A DNA stretch of 64,000 bases, taken from positions 62,001 to 126,000 of the forward strand of contig JARUPY010000569.1 in NCBI GenBank assembly GCA_029817715.1, written 5' to 3'. Both the position numbers and the translations under genes were made by a program. This document shows positions 11,300 to 22,620 of this stretch, one piece after another. The stretch comes from Melastoma dodecandrum. Taxonomy: Eukaryota > Streptophyta > Magnoliopsida > Myrtales > Melastomataceae. Position 1 is the first letter of the stretch. Every line of letters starts with the position of its first letter. Under the pieces are notes generated by a model, which made no database searches, was not told the origin of the DNA, and worked only from the letters and a program-made list of their open reading frames with translations.

Positions 11300-11640
11300 C
11301 ACAAATATGTTGTCATGGTAATTTACTAAGGAATTACTAAAATATTTAGTAAATAATTACTAAACTCCCCCTAAAGTGCTTAGTAAAATATAACACTATT
11401 TAGTTAATTACTAGACATACTTTTGTAATTAAGCCAACAGGGCTGTTACTAAGCTTTTACTAATTAATGGTACTATTTAGTATTATATTACTAAAAAGTG
11501 AAAAAATTTAGTAACGGGAGCGGCATCTGCAGTGAGTGGGATGGTAGCCGCTTCCATCGTGAGACTGGTGCAAATATCCCACGAGAGACCAAATGACGGT
11601 CTGACCTTTCCGCGAATTCCAGTCTAAACGGCGACGCAAT
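11300..11640. repeat. TTTACTAA/TTAGTAAA repeat, right copy (inverted)
   Basis: A shorter stretch (11315-11510) of the same TTTACTAA/TTAGTAAA words is followed by a unique block beginning ACGGGAGCGGCATC at 11515. That block is the reverse complement, with mismatches, of the head of the left copy at 2462-2520. The two copies therefore form an inverted pair with their unique heads facing outward, and TNL-1 lies between them. Confidence 0.65.
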
Positions 11641-12988
11641 AATGAGAGAGCACCTGAAATACCCAACAAAAGGGGAATGTCAATTCAGTTAAGGCCCTAC
11701 CTCGAACTTCTTTGAAGAAAACTACTCGCTCCTAAGGATTGAAGAAGGGAATTTTTCACCTAAAGTTGTGGACCTGTTTATAACAAAAATTTTGTGCAGA
11801 GCTTATTATGAAGTGGAAGCCCATTTATGGAGAGAGAGCCTGGTTTCTCGGATGAAAGACCAACCAAGCGAGCCGGACAAGCTTCAAAATGAGCGAGCAA
11901 TCCAAACTTAGGAGAAGTATAATGTTGGGGACTTAGGCTCTAGAGAACTTTCTTCGACAAAGGTTGATGCTCTCTAACAAACATATTGAGAGAAGTTTGG
12001 GTAGAATGAGAGATAAACAAACCAAGGAAGCCCCTATTTATAGCGAATAAAGAAGGGGTACTTGACATCTAATTTAAGGAGATCTCATGGATCTGTGCAG
12101 CTACACCAAGTCTCTGTCTAACTTCTGACCACATCGTGCAGCTGCAACACCTTCCAGTACAGCTGCACCAAGTTTCGGCGATATTCCACGTCCCTCCTTC
12201 CCTTATGTCGTGCAGGAGGCACCAAATTCCTTTGCAACTGCACAGAGTCTCGATAGATACGTCCAAATCTTCTTGTTTCCACTTTACCTCGAAATAAACC
12301 CAAAAAGGGGGCTATATATTTGGCGACAGTACTTCTAGGCCACGAGTCCTATGAACGACTTGTGGATATGACAGGAATAGAGTCCCAATGAGGCCTAGCA
12401 TAGTCTGAAGTCTCGAGAGAAGTGATCCAAAAAAACACATCGAATAAAGTTTGATGGGCGACAGGTTCTCTGAACGAAGGATTACTATCAACGATGGCTT
12501 GTTGATATGAGCGAAGAAACACACCAAGCGAAGGTTGATGGGCAAAGTGCTTGCTTTCCGATGGATATCAAAACAAGGAAACTCGAAGATGAAATTACAA
12601 GTCTCAATAAGGCAAAGAAAGGTCAGAAAGCGGAAGATACATGAAGAAAAAAGGTGTCCAGATTTTCCGGATTGACATAACGATTGTTTTCTTCATCTTG
12701 TCTCGATTCCGAGTGTTTTCGGATGGAATTGCTGTTAATCCGATTGGATTGTGCAGGTGAAGGCAAACAATTACCCAAAGGACACTCAACATGAGGGCAG
12801 AAAGGTCATTTCGTAACTCACCGTTAAAAAAATCTTTCAACCAAAACAGAAATTCCTATTCATGGCAGTCACGGATGATGTGGAGGAGAATACTCCCAGT
12901 CCAATGCAATAATACGACGGACGGATCTCATCCAGGTGGCCCACTACTTAATCAATTATTTTACTTGTTTAATTAAGTGGAGTGATTT
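11641..12988. other. Intergenic; possible LTR-like remnant at about 11920-12560
   Basis: From TGTTGGGG at about 11922 the sequence has a CTATTTATAGC TATA-like element near 12035. It then has repeated GCAGCTGCA / CAGCTGCAC words near 12090-12170 and GCGAAGG..GATGGGC phrases near 12430-12550, as often seen in LTRs. No matching second LTR or target duplication was found. The segment next to 12988 is the 3' flank of the polygalacturonase gene. Confidence 0.3.
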
Positions 12989-14651
12989 CTACGAGCTCCG
13001 GCAAGCCGGAGGGTTGTGGGTGCCGCTGACGGTGATCTTCGCGTTTATGCAAGATGAACTGAACGTATTCTCATTCAGGGGTGGTCCGTTGTACTCGAGA
13101 TCGATGTTGGAGAGTTGAGTGTTCTCGCATGGGTTCTTCGAGCTGCAAGTTAACGACACCTCGCTGCTCGAGACTGTTGTCCCCCTTATGTCTGTGAAGG
13201 TGACGTCCTGGATCTTCACGCTCGAGGGCTGCAATATAGAAAATTGGGACCGCGTCGTGAATTGTTTTGTCGACCATCGGTGGAATTTAAGACTGCTTTT
13301 TGGGGATCGCGTGTGTACCTTTGTGATCTTGTGAAATCCGTAGTTTTGGTCGATGATGACTGGGTTCTCCACGCTGTCCATGACGATATTCTCGAATATG
13401 ATGTCCGAGGCCATGAGCGGTTTATTCCCAGGGAAGCTCTTGATACGGATGCCGTTGGTGGTGTTCCTCAAAGTGCAGTTGCTCACCCTGACTGTCTGGA
13501 CGTTCTCCTCATCCGGCCACTTTCCGAGGCTGCCGATGCTTATCCCATGACCGGGGCCGCAGACGACATCATTCACGACGATGTTCGAGGCGCCCTGAAT
13601 AATGCCGATGCAGTCGTCACCCGTGCCGATAACAGTGCTGGTGATGTTGATGAGATCCGAGCTGCTGATGTGGATGCCGTCGGTGTTAGGGCTTTCGCTG
13701 GGAGCGCTAATGTTGAGCTTGTAGCCAGTGAAGTTATGGCAACCCAACAACCCGAAGTGAAATCCCATGCTGTTCACAGACGTCAAGCCTTCGACGTAAA
13801 TGTTCTTTACTTTGCTGAATTTCAGCGACTGCAGGCAGAGGTTTGCCAAACAATTTTATTCCACCGTGTCTCTACGTAAATTTAGCCGATGGTTTCAACC
13901 AGAAAACAGGAAAGAAGGGAGCTTACCATCGGGAGGTGCTGGCATGGCTTCCTCGGATTGCAGCCCGCGTATCCCCAGAAATTCTGGCCTTGCCCATCGA
14001 AGACTCCACCCTTGACATTTAGACCATCAATCGACTCGAAGCCAAACCAGTCGTCGGATGTGTATGCACTGATATCGCTGTATGATTTAATGGTTCCTTG
14101 GATTTCGATCTCCATTGGCACGCCATTGTTACAAGGTCCTTGGAAAACAACCGGACCTGCAACATATGTCCCTGATGGGATCAACAACTTGGCCGGCACC
14201 CCGGACTTGCAAGCTGCATCCCACGTCCTTATGAAAGCCTGCAGGCAACACAGATCCAGAAACACACGCGTAAGCATGATGATCCTACGATCAGGCACGG
14301 TAACTTTGCTTTAGGGTTAAACCAGAACTATACCAAAGCATTATCAGTCTCTTCGTCGGCCTTGGCACCATATTGGGTGACATCAAAAACTCCATTTACG
14401 GGAGGCGGGGTATTGGAAGCCAGATCCTGATCAGTGGATTCAGTGTCACCTTCGTTGGGAATGGCAGGAATGGGACCACCGGCAATGGGACCACCGGCCC
14501 CGACAAAAACAAGGCTGCGCTGGCCGGTCATATCCCCAAACACAAGTTGGCGACATTCACCTCCTCTGACCAGGCAGGCCAGAAAAATCAAACCTAAACA
14601 TAACAAGTTAATGACGAGGTCCGAACTCCTTGTTCTTGTGGCGATCTCCAT
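12989..14651 (-). CDS. Polygalacturonase (GH28), four exons, intact
   Basis: A secreted pectinase that hydrolyses alpha-1,4-galacturonan in the cell wall. The reading gives exon 1 14651-14334, exon 2 14238-13927, exon 3 13828-13319 and exon 4 13228-12989, all joined in phase 0 with GT...CAG introns, for 459 aa. The N-terminus has a signal peptide (hydrophobic LVINLLCLGLIFLACLV, then ECRQ). The domain starts at GVFDVTQYGAKADEETDNAL. All four GH28 motifs are present in exon 3: SPNTDG, GTGDDC (catalytic Asp pair), GPGHGISIGSLG (catalytic His) and the substrate-binding RIK in GIRIKSFPG. The last intron (13229-13318) is exactly 90 bp, in frame and without stops, so an unspliced reading also stays open. 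The TTTTCTATATTGCAG acceptor and family spacing favour splicing. I cannot tell endo- from exo-activity. Confidence 0.88.
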
Positions 14652-16220
14652 TGCCTAGCTCTAGTTTCCGTAACACCCCGTATCACAAGAACAATCTCGT
14701 GGCTTCCTCTCGCCCTCCTCCTCGACTCCGTGAGATGTTGACTTCAACCTCTCGTGCCATTGTCTTTTATAAAGCGAAATTGCCCAAACAACTTCAGTAA
14801 CAAAGGGAGCGTATCTGTTATTGTTTTCGAAACATGGCCAGAAGATTTTCGCGGCCGCCTTAATCTCCAAATATTTAGCTGAAGAAATGAAAAAGGAAAA
14901 CCCTAATAAATCTGCAAAAAATAACTAACAATCTCCCAAACCCGATATATTCCCCAGCTTCTTGTTCGGACCTTCTGTTATTCTACCTGTCTGTCCCACC
15001 AATTCCATTTGAAGTTTGTGTACTTGTTTAAAGAAATACAGCATAAAAGAACATCATTTTCTAGAACATAAAAATGACAACCGCTGTTATAAAATGGAAA
15101 ATATTTTTAAAAATTTTTCGGCGAAAGTCTGGAAAAATGCAAACTTACAGTTATGTTTTTGAGATACACAGTTCATGTTTTTCTCAAGGGTGGTTACTGT
15201 TGTGAAAATCTCACTCATCCAAAGAAAAGAAAATTAAAAATAGTCTATAGGCTGATGTGATTTTGTTAAACTAATAGATTGTTGTCGTAAATTTTTTGAA
15301 AGATCTTTGTTAATAAAACCACACACATTTTGGAAATGAAAGTATATGTCCTTCAGAACATGTAATTTCATTTGTTCTTTGTCGAGTTCCATGAATTTAC
15401 TAAAATTTAGAAATGTTTTTGTAAGGTAATTTCTTTCTTTGATAATACAAATCTCAGCATTTGTGAATTTACCACCAGATATTTAAAGTTTTGTGACTTG
15501 AATAAATTAGAATATTCGGACAAATATTTTTGTAATTTACTGTTGTTTTTGTTTCTTCTAGAAAGTGACTAATTATATCATTTGCAACTTACTGTCCAAC
15601 TAGACGTATATTTATTGTAAGTGCAATTATTTCATACCTTTTATCAAATAATTTGTAAGGAAGAAAAACAAAATTGCTCAACTGACATTTTTAAAGAAAT
15701 TTAGGTAGGATAAATATTTTATTTTTAATTTGGTACATATATTTTTTATTATTCAAGAAAAAGTAAGAATTTTGAAAAAAAAAGTTAAGTTGTCCTGTAG
15801 CAAATATCATATGGTAAAAATAAAGAAAATATTATGGAAATACAAATTTATATTTACTTTCAAATTTCTAACTTTAATCAAAGATTATCTAAATATTTAG
15901 AGATTGATACCAGTTATTTAAAAAAATGAACACGATAAATTTAGTGAAACTAAAATATATATAATTAGTTATGTCAAATCCAAAAATTAAAGATAAAAGA
16001 TTTGTTTAGATTTTATTAGCAAGAACAAAAAAAATTATAGCTTCCTAGGATTATACTAAATAGAAAAGTTTTATTTTGTAACTTTTACAAAAAATGCGAA
16101 GGATTTCCTTCGACATTATTACTAAAATTTCACAATCCACACGACACATAATTCTCTATTTGTTAGGATGCCACAAAAAAAAAATTTATCATCATCAAAA
16201 CATTAATTCAAGTTAGTAAG
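14652..16220. other. Polygalacturonase upstream region and AT-rich intergenic
   Basis: The first few hundred bases are the 5' flank of the minus-strand polygalacturonase. No TATA box could be assigned with confidence. From about 14880 to 16220 the sequence is extremely AT-rich with A and T runs and no ORF of interest. Confidence 0.5.
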
Positions 16221-18271
16221 TGTTGGATCGTTTATGTACACTAAGAGGGGGGTGAATTAGTGTTTATCACTTTTTCGCCCTTTTTCGGTGTAAGCGTAAG
16301 CGTACTGTATCACAGCAGAGCGTTTCTCAGAATGAGAAATACCTTACTGTAACTGTTACGATTTTGTCGAGTAGGTTTTCGTACGAGTGTTGCGCGATCG
16401 TAATGGACACAGTGATTTATAGTGGTTCGGCCTTAATTGACCTACGTCCACTTTCCACCAACAAGGTGATTCCACTATATAAAATAATGGGTGCAAAAAG
16501 CCCTTGCACTAGGCGTATGTTCCTCTCACAAAGTGAGATTTAGAATCCCGTACAATAGATGATCACTCGTGGCAGCGGCTAGCTCCTTACACAGTGGACA
16601 TCTTCTCGTTTCCAGCAGAATGATGCTTATCCTCAGCAGTTGGTAGCTCAATGGATTCCACACAGCTCGTTGTCGCTTAATATAAACCTGACTTATCAAA
16701 GAGCACAGACAACGTTATGTTAGAGTATAAATCCTCGCAGATGACTCCTTACGGTGAAGAATGTATTCTCAGAGAGCAGCTCGTTTCTGCTTCACAGCGA
16801 AGGATTGCTTCAGCACTTTATCGTTCAGCAGAGGATTTCCACACAGATCTTGTCTCTCCTTAAGATAAGCCTGCACTTGCTTAAGAGACAACCACAAAGT
16901 TGAACCACAAAGATCACGAAGATAGGAACCACAAAGTTCACAAAGATAGGAACCACAAAGATCACAAAGAAAACCACAAAGCCACTTAGAAGGTATCCGT
17001 CCTACACTCAGTTCGGACGTGCACGGTTACCACAGCCGTGACTCACTGCACTGCACACCCAGTGCCTAGGGTGGAATTTTCCGATCCGTTGGCTTCCACG
17101 CAACCTGCTTTACTAACCCTCTGTATCAGGCGTTCAAGACTTCTGCACAGCACCCCTGTGCTCGGGAGGAACTCTTTCCACTCCGGCGGCGTTCCCACCT
17201 CCTGCTCTACCCTGCAGGCACGAGACTTCTGGCGCGCACCCGCAAGTGCGTGTCTAACTGCTCAAACTCCGTAGGCTCGAGACTTCCCTGCGAAAAGACA
17301 CGACAAGAACGGCTTCTTGCCGATGGGTCAGCAACCGGTTACTGAATTCAGAGCAGGTATTCACTTAGCTTCCCTCAGACGATTCGCCGGCTGCTCGTTG
17401 AACGCACCGAGGACACCTAGTCCCTCTCAGACGATTCAAGGGATCTGACCTCAGCCCCTTGACACTCTCACACGCAGCTTGCAAGAGAAAGAACCAGGAG
17501 ACACTTAGCACCTTCCGCTCTCCGTCGACGCACAAAGCTCACTTAGACCACTTAGACCACACAGATCACACAGACCACACAGACCACACAGACGCACAAA
17601 GGCAGAGAGAAAATGTCGTCCTTGGTCTAATTATAAAGAAGAAGGAAGACGGAAATCGTCTAGGCAATCAACAAGATTTATTGCCAAAACTGGCCGTGAG
17701 GACACAGCAACGGTCTGCTCAACGTTCGCTGTCCCATAGAAGGAAAGATCCAACGGTAACTTCCTTCAATCGTATCAATTAGATAATTTATTTCCAATCT
17801 ATATTATCTAATCATATCTTATTTAATCGATTGTGATGATCAAATATATTTTATTTGATATTTTCTCCTATTACAGCAAGACGTCGCTGCAGGGAATCAG
17901 AAGGATATTTTGTTTCCAAAAATAACAATTGGAAAGATAATCTCAATATATTTTGTTGCCCAATAGTTTATAATAAGATCATTAGGCTGCGTTAAACGAA
18001 CCTAGACACTCAGAATAATTATCTGAGATAGATTAAAATAAATCTTGGAATAAATCATGATTATTAAAAATATGTTTCCATATTTTCAACTTATATGCGT
18101 AATATCACAGTAACAGTGTACTGGGACGCAATAATATATAACTGCTACTAGCTGTGGTTCAACAACTTATTGCTCAAGCTCATCACTAAGAATGAACACA
18201 TAACTTGTGAAACATTATTACTGACCACCAGTAACATGTCGCTTAAGTTCATCATCAAAACCAGGTCAACA
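16221..18271 (-). mobile_element. Solo LTR of a Sirevirus-type copia element, TSD GTAAG
   Basis: The segment is bounded by TGTTG at the left and CAACA at the right, and flanked on both sides by the same 5 bp, GTAAG (16216-16220 and 18272-18276). No retroviral coding sequence lies inside, so it is a solo LTR of 2,051 bp left by LTR-LTR recombination. On the minus strand it begins TGTTGACCTGGTTTTGATGA, close in layout to the TGTTGG...GATGATGAG start of the full element at 48512. It ends with the shared ACTAATTCACCCCCC block. Internal short tandem repeats include ACCACAAAGATCAC-type units at about 16905-16985 and AGACCACAC units at 17545-17592. The ORFs inside are not genes. Confidence 0.9.
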
Positions 18272-19398
18272 GTAAGTATCATAAATATATCCACCCAAGT
18301 CATCTACTTTCGTTTCGTATTCAACCTGTCTAATTTTTAATATTGATGGTGAATATGACCGAGGATAAATAATGATGGATCCACTTAGAAAACTCCGGCG
18401 GCCACAAATGATGCTGCCTAACAACAATTACAACTCTAAACTTTAATTCTTCAATATAATATCTCAAAAATAACTCCAACGACACTATTATATTTTGTTT
18501 TAAGAATCAAATGTAAAAATTTCACAATAAAACATTTCACATAAATGGTTGCGATGAATGCATGAGGAACTTGTCCGACATCAACAGTCGCCCTCATAGG
18601 ATACTCCCGTGCTATGTGTTGTCAAAGCTATTATGGGTGTTTGGATTTCTACCAATGGTATCCTCGGGCACATCCCTTGAAGATGCATCGCCTATAGCTC
18701 GCCGAGGGTTGGCTTGCAAATCCTATTCGCGAACTACCCACGGTGTGAGATCAGGGCCGTGTGGTTGGCTGCATGAAAACTCGTCGAAATGTCAAACCAC
18801 GGTCTTGCAAGGAGAGTAATTGGAATGGGCGATTATATTGAATTAGATTTGTTGTGTTTTCCCTCCATGGGTAATTTGACAAAAATACCCTTTCTATTCA
18901 GTATTTGTTCGATAACAATGAACACCTCGCCTTCTTAATTGTGCTCGAGGACATAAGTTGACTTCGAGAGTGGTTTTTTGGGCAATGACCACTAATTCTT
19001 CTTCTGGAACGACAGTTTTACATTTCAACCTCGCCATTCAAAACTTTGTTAAGAACAACAAGTCTGCTGTTTCACCTGGTTGATGTCGCATTTAGACATA
19101 GTCGAGTTTTGGGAAAGCTGTCATGAACTAAGCCGGCATCTCTCTCCTGGCTGGGATTGAATTTGGAATGAGATGAGTGTACCTCAAAAATGCTACTTCA
19201 ATTAACAAAATTTGCCAGTCATTTCTCCCCCTTGATGGGTAATCGAGTTATGCTTTCAATTTGACTCATCCCATCCTCTAGTCGAGTGAACTCTTGCACT
19301 TTATATCCTCAAGGATAGGGATGCTCTTAATCTATATAAGCAAGGTAAGGCACATGATCAAAAGTCATTTCTTCTCGACAAACAACGTTCGGTATTAT
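18272..19398. other. Intergenic, no gene recognised
   Basis: An 85-codon plus-strand frame at 18562-18819 has no recognisable motif. The remaining sequence shows nothing identifiable. Confidence 0.4.
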
Positions 19399-20032
19399 TT
19401 ACTCGATCATACGATTCAAACAAGCTCGGGCATCCACCGACAAGATTGGTTCTACTGGATTAGGTCGGAGTGTAAAAATTTTCATGCATATCCTATACCT
19501 ATCAAAGAAATAAAATTCATTATATGAAGTATAATTATAAAAAGAGGAAGGGTACTCTTGTTTTTGGAGATGAGAAGAAGAATATGTTTGGTATCTATCT
19601 ATCCTCAGGGTTTGTTGGATCTCCATTCTCGAATCGAGAGCCTGCAAAAACTGCAGAAGAATCAGGTAGAGATCGTCCATGACTAACCTCCTTGAACTCG
19701 ACTCCATTTTCTTGTAGAATCCTTCCAAAATCTCCTTCCATTTTCCTTCTACGATATCATTTCTTCGAGTACCATGACCAGGCGAATCTCCATTGACACT
19801 ATCAGGGGATCTACTCAACTGAAATTTCTTGAATATTTTGCATTATAATCCTTAAGTCATTTTCTTGATATTTGCTCACTTGAGTTAAATCTTTATTTAC
19901 CTGAATTAAATCCTTGTTAACTTGAGTAAAATCTTTGTTAACCTGGGTAAGTTCTCTCGTACTACTAGTGTTTTGCTTTACCCTCATCATCATTTTTTTC
20001 AACTTCGGTATCATTTTTCTGTTCGAGTTCAC
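19399..20032 (-). pseudogene. Coding relic with heptapeptide repeats, gag-like or unknown
   Basis: Two minus-strand frames meet at 19811-19818, where a stop and a frame change separate them. The upstream part contains four near-identical heptads (TQVNKDF, TQVNKDL, IQVNKDL, TQVSKYQ), encoded by a 21-bp tandem repeat and expected to form a coiled coil. The downstream part has SRSPDSVNGDSPGHGTRRND and a Lys/Glu-rich stretch. No zinc knuckle or enzyme motif is seen. Retroelement gag or a decayed host gene are both possible. Confidence 0.3.
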
Positions 20033-21474
20033 TATTCATTCCTTCACTAATCATTTTTTAGTACTGCATTCCTTGTAAAATGCTTAATCATCCTACTAAC
20101 TTCTTAAAAATAACTTAAAGTCTCTCACTGTAATCGTCAAAAATGTGTTCGCACACAAAAAACGTGAGCAACCAGAGCATTCACCGGAGTATGGGAATAT
20201 GTGTTAAATGTGGTTGACAGTAAAATTTAAGGACATGAAACACAAGAAGATGACGACAAAGATTTCAATCATTGAAAACATAAACACTTACGACCATGAT
20301 CCTTGTACAAACAGGAACAAAAATACTGAGAAAAGAAATGGTGGAAAAATGAGAGAGGCATGGGACAAAAAGTGATTGATGAGAGAGTTAATGTGCATAC
20401 CCTTAAATGAAGAGTAAAAGACATATTTATAATAACCTAATACTAGTTGCCAAAGGATCGTGGTAAACTGCTGGTGAAGTTGTATTGACATCAGGAAACT
20501 GCGCTACAACATGTCATCGTGGGGTGCTAGGAATGTCAATTTCGAGTTGTCAAAGGGATCATTTCGTCCTTGATCTCTGGGTAGGCGCCTGCTCTTACTG
20601 TCAGAAGTGTCTTCTCAAACACATCTTGCTGGATTGATGTCAAACTCGAGCCGTTGAAGGATTGTTGAAGGGCTCATGTCGATCTTGATCCTCAAATAGG
20701 CTCTCGTGGGCATCCTCTCGAATACGTCTTACTAGGACAATATCTCATTCGAGCTACTAAGAAGACTATCTCGACATCGACGAGTTGCTGAAAGGACCAT
20801 CTCAACCTCAAACGTATTACATGCTTTTCTCATTGATGGACATATGAACTTGAATCTGGGGATTGAAGCAACTCGACTTAAATGTCATGTAACGGTTGAT
20901 CCAAGCGACGTGTCCCCTCCATGATACAACGACTCAGGGGAAAACCGACGCGACTAAACATATTAGGCTCTTTGCTCAGGCCTCAAATTTTCTTGTACAA
21001 ACAGCTGAGTCTAAGTCGGGCAAAACTCTACGACCGGTTAATGAATCTCTTAGTTATAAAAAAAACAAAAATGACATAAAGCAAACGAAATAAATAATAT
21101 CTTTTACAAATTCGCTTTGATGCTTCGAATCACGTTTGCCGTCCAACTCCAACCAAACAATGCCGTAAAAATATTATAGTGTCTTATCATACGCATTGGC
21201 AAAGGTATGTTTGAGTCTGAAACGGAAGAACATTGCTTACACACGATAACTGTACGGGGACACAGTTTGAACATTGGTAAAGGTAAGTTTGGATCACGGG
21301 GATGGGTAAGGCTAAGCTTCCGTGCATAAAAGATACATACCAGTACGAACTAGGAAAGATTGTTTCATTCGTACCTCAAGTTCGTTCCGTTCAAGAAAAT
21401 CTGTATCCAAGTTCTTCTAAGTCGAGGCGAAAATCTCACCCAGATGACTAAGTTCGTTCCGTTCAACATTTTAC
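20033..21474. other. Intergenic with an imperfect ~115-bp duplication
   Basis: At about 20535-20730 two degenerate copies of a module occur, each with a GTTGAAGG or GTTGTCAAAGG word, a TCGTCCTTGATC or TCGATCTTGATC word, and TCTCGAATACG or TCTCAAACAC. No gene was recognised. The last part is the 5' flank of the reductase relic. Confidence 0.35.
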
Positions 21475-21546
21475 AAGTCGAGGCAAGCCCCAGCTGTCGA
21501 GGCCAAATTTCTTCTAAGTCGAGGCAAGCCCCAGCTGTCGAAGCGA
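21475..21546 (+). repeat. 41-bp tandem duplication before the reductase relic
   Basis: AAGTCGAGGCAAGCCCCAGC followed by TGTCGA occurs at 21475 and again at 21516, 41 bp apart. It replaces the sequence where the start codon of the following exon should be. Confidence 0.7.
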
Positions 21547-21878
21547 ACCAAGGTCAAGAGCAAGGTGCTGGTGGTCGGTGGGAAGGGCTACATCGGTCAT
21601 CGGATCGTGAAGGCTAGTCTCGAGCTTGGCCACCAGACCTTCGTCGTCATGCGCCCGGAGGTCGGACTAAACATCGAGAAGTTCCAGGCCCTATTGTCCT
21701 TCAAGATGCAGGGCACCCGCCTCGTCGAGGGACATTCTCAGACGTGGAGAGCCTCGTGGATGCAGTCAGGCAGGTCGACGTCGTCGTCTCTGCCATGTCG
21801 GGCGTTCATTTCAGGAGTCACAACATCTTGCTGCAACTCAAGCTGGTTGAGGCCATCCAGAAGGAAGGAAATATTAAG
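21547..21878 (+). pseudogene. Pinoresinol-lariciresinol reductase-like first exon, broken
   Basis: The translation matches the N-terminus of the PCBER/PLR/isoflavone-reductase family, NADPH-dependent enzymes of lignan biosynthesis. It has the Rossmann motif VLVVGGKGYIGHRIVKASLE, then PEVGLNIEKFQ, then VDVVVSAMSGVHFRSHNI and LKLVEAIQKEGNIK. No in-frame ATG precedes it; the upstream 41-bp duplication takes its place. A one-base loss near 21730 shifts the frame between LVEG and DVESLVDAV. The exon ends where the first PLR exon normally ends, but the donor reads AAG|GC instead of GT. No later exons were found in the following 3 kb. It is a truncated pseudogene, and the family match is from memory. 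Confidence 0.75.
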
Positions 21879-22479
21879 GCGAGGCCTTGTTCCATGTCTT
21901 TGAGTAATTTCTATTTTTACCCCTTGCTATTAATTTTTTTACAAAAATATTTATGTGTTTGGTTTAAAATCAGAAGATTAATAGACTGAAAATAATAATA
22001 ATAATCCTTTATAACAGAAAGGATGATTGTTCCAGTTATAAGGGATTAAAGTTAAGCTTATGTTATTGGGAGCTTTTGTTCCTAATTAGCGTTTGTTATC
22101 AAAATATTTCGCGATTTAAGCACACGTTTCTGATATTTATGAGAAAATATCCCGATCTCGGCTTTTATAAAACCAACTTCATCTTTCTCGAAGTTTTATT
22201 ATAAGTTTTAGATGTTTTTTTTATAAGTTCCTTACAAGTTAAAGAACTTTTTAACAGATAATCGGCTTTTTAAAAGTCAAGTTCAATCACACAACAAGGA
22301 TGTGTCAAAATTTCGAAAGTATGTGCCCTAAAACGTGAAATAATTTCACGAGCTAATTAGGAACGAAACTCTATGTTATTTAGAAACCGTAGTTTAATAT
22401 CACGACGCCCTCAATTTTTGTTGGCCTTCAGCTATTTTACAATTAGTAACCCGAGGGATTGTGATTTGTAACCAATTTG
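21879..22479. other. AT-rich intergenic after the reductase exon
   Basis: This may be old intron sequence of the reductase. It is rich in T runs with no second exon recognisable. Confidence 0.4.
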
Positions 22480-22620
22480 GGTTGTGCACATGAGTCATGT
22501 GACTAACTCCAGAAACTCTCTGGTAGAGGTTATGCACTAAGGATATTGGCTAACTCCATAATCCCTATGGTTTGGGTTCTGCACTATCAACAATGACAAA
22601 CTCCAAAAGCCCTCTGGTTG
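22480..22620. repeat. Three imperfect ~47-bp tandem units
   Basis: Units start at about 22480, 22528 and 22575. Each has GGTTNTGCAC, then about 15 variable bases, an ACTCCA-type word and a CTNTGGT-type end. They are degenerate, and their function is unknown. Confidence 0.5.

Noticed and set aside
11920..12560. Gypsy LTR with defined ends
   Set aside because: LTR-like wording is present, but no second LTR, matching end or target duplication was found. Reported only as a possible remnant.
12989..13849. Single-exon reading through 13229-13318 in polygalacturonase
   Set aside because: The frame is open, but the inserted 30 residues do not resemble GH28 sequence and perfect splice sites bound them, so the spliced model was preferred.
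13244..13879. 211-codon plus-strand ORF opposite polygalacturonase
   Set aside because: It is antisense to the conserved GH28 exon, with an Asp/Val/Ala-rich translation and no family match.
17038..17782. ORFs of 78 and 107 codons, one with HTDHTDHTD repeats
   Set aside because: Both lie inside the solo LTR, and the HTD repeat is the AGACCACAC tandem repeat translated.
18562..18819. 85-codon ORF as a gene
   Set aside because: No motif, signal peptide, splice context or family similarity could be seen. It could be chance.
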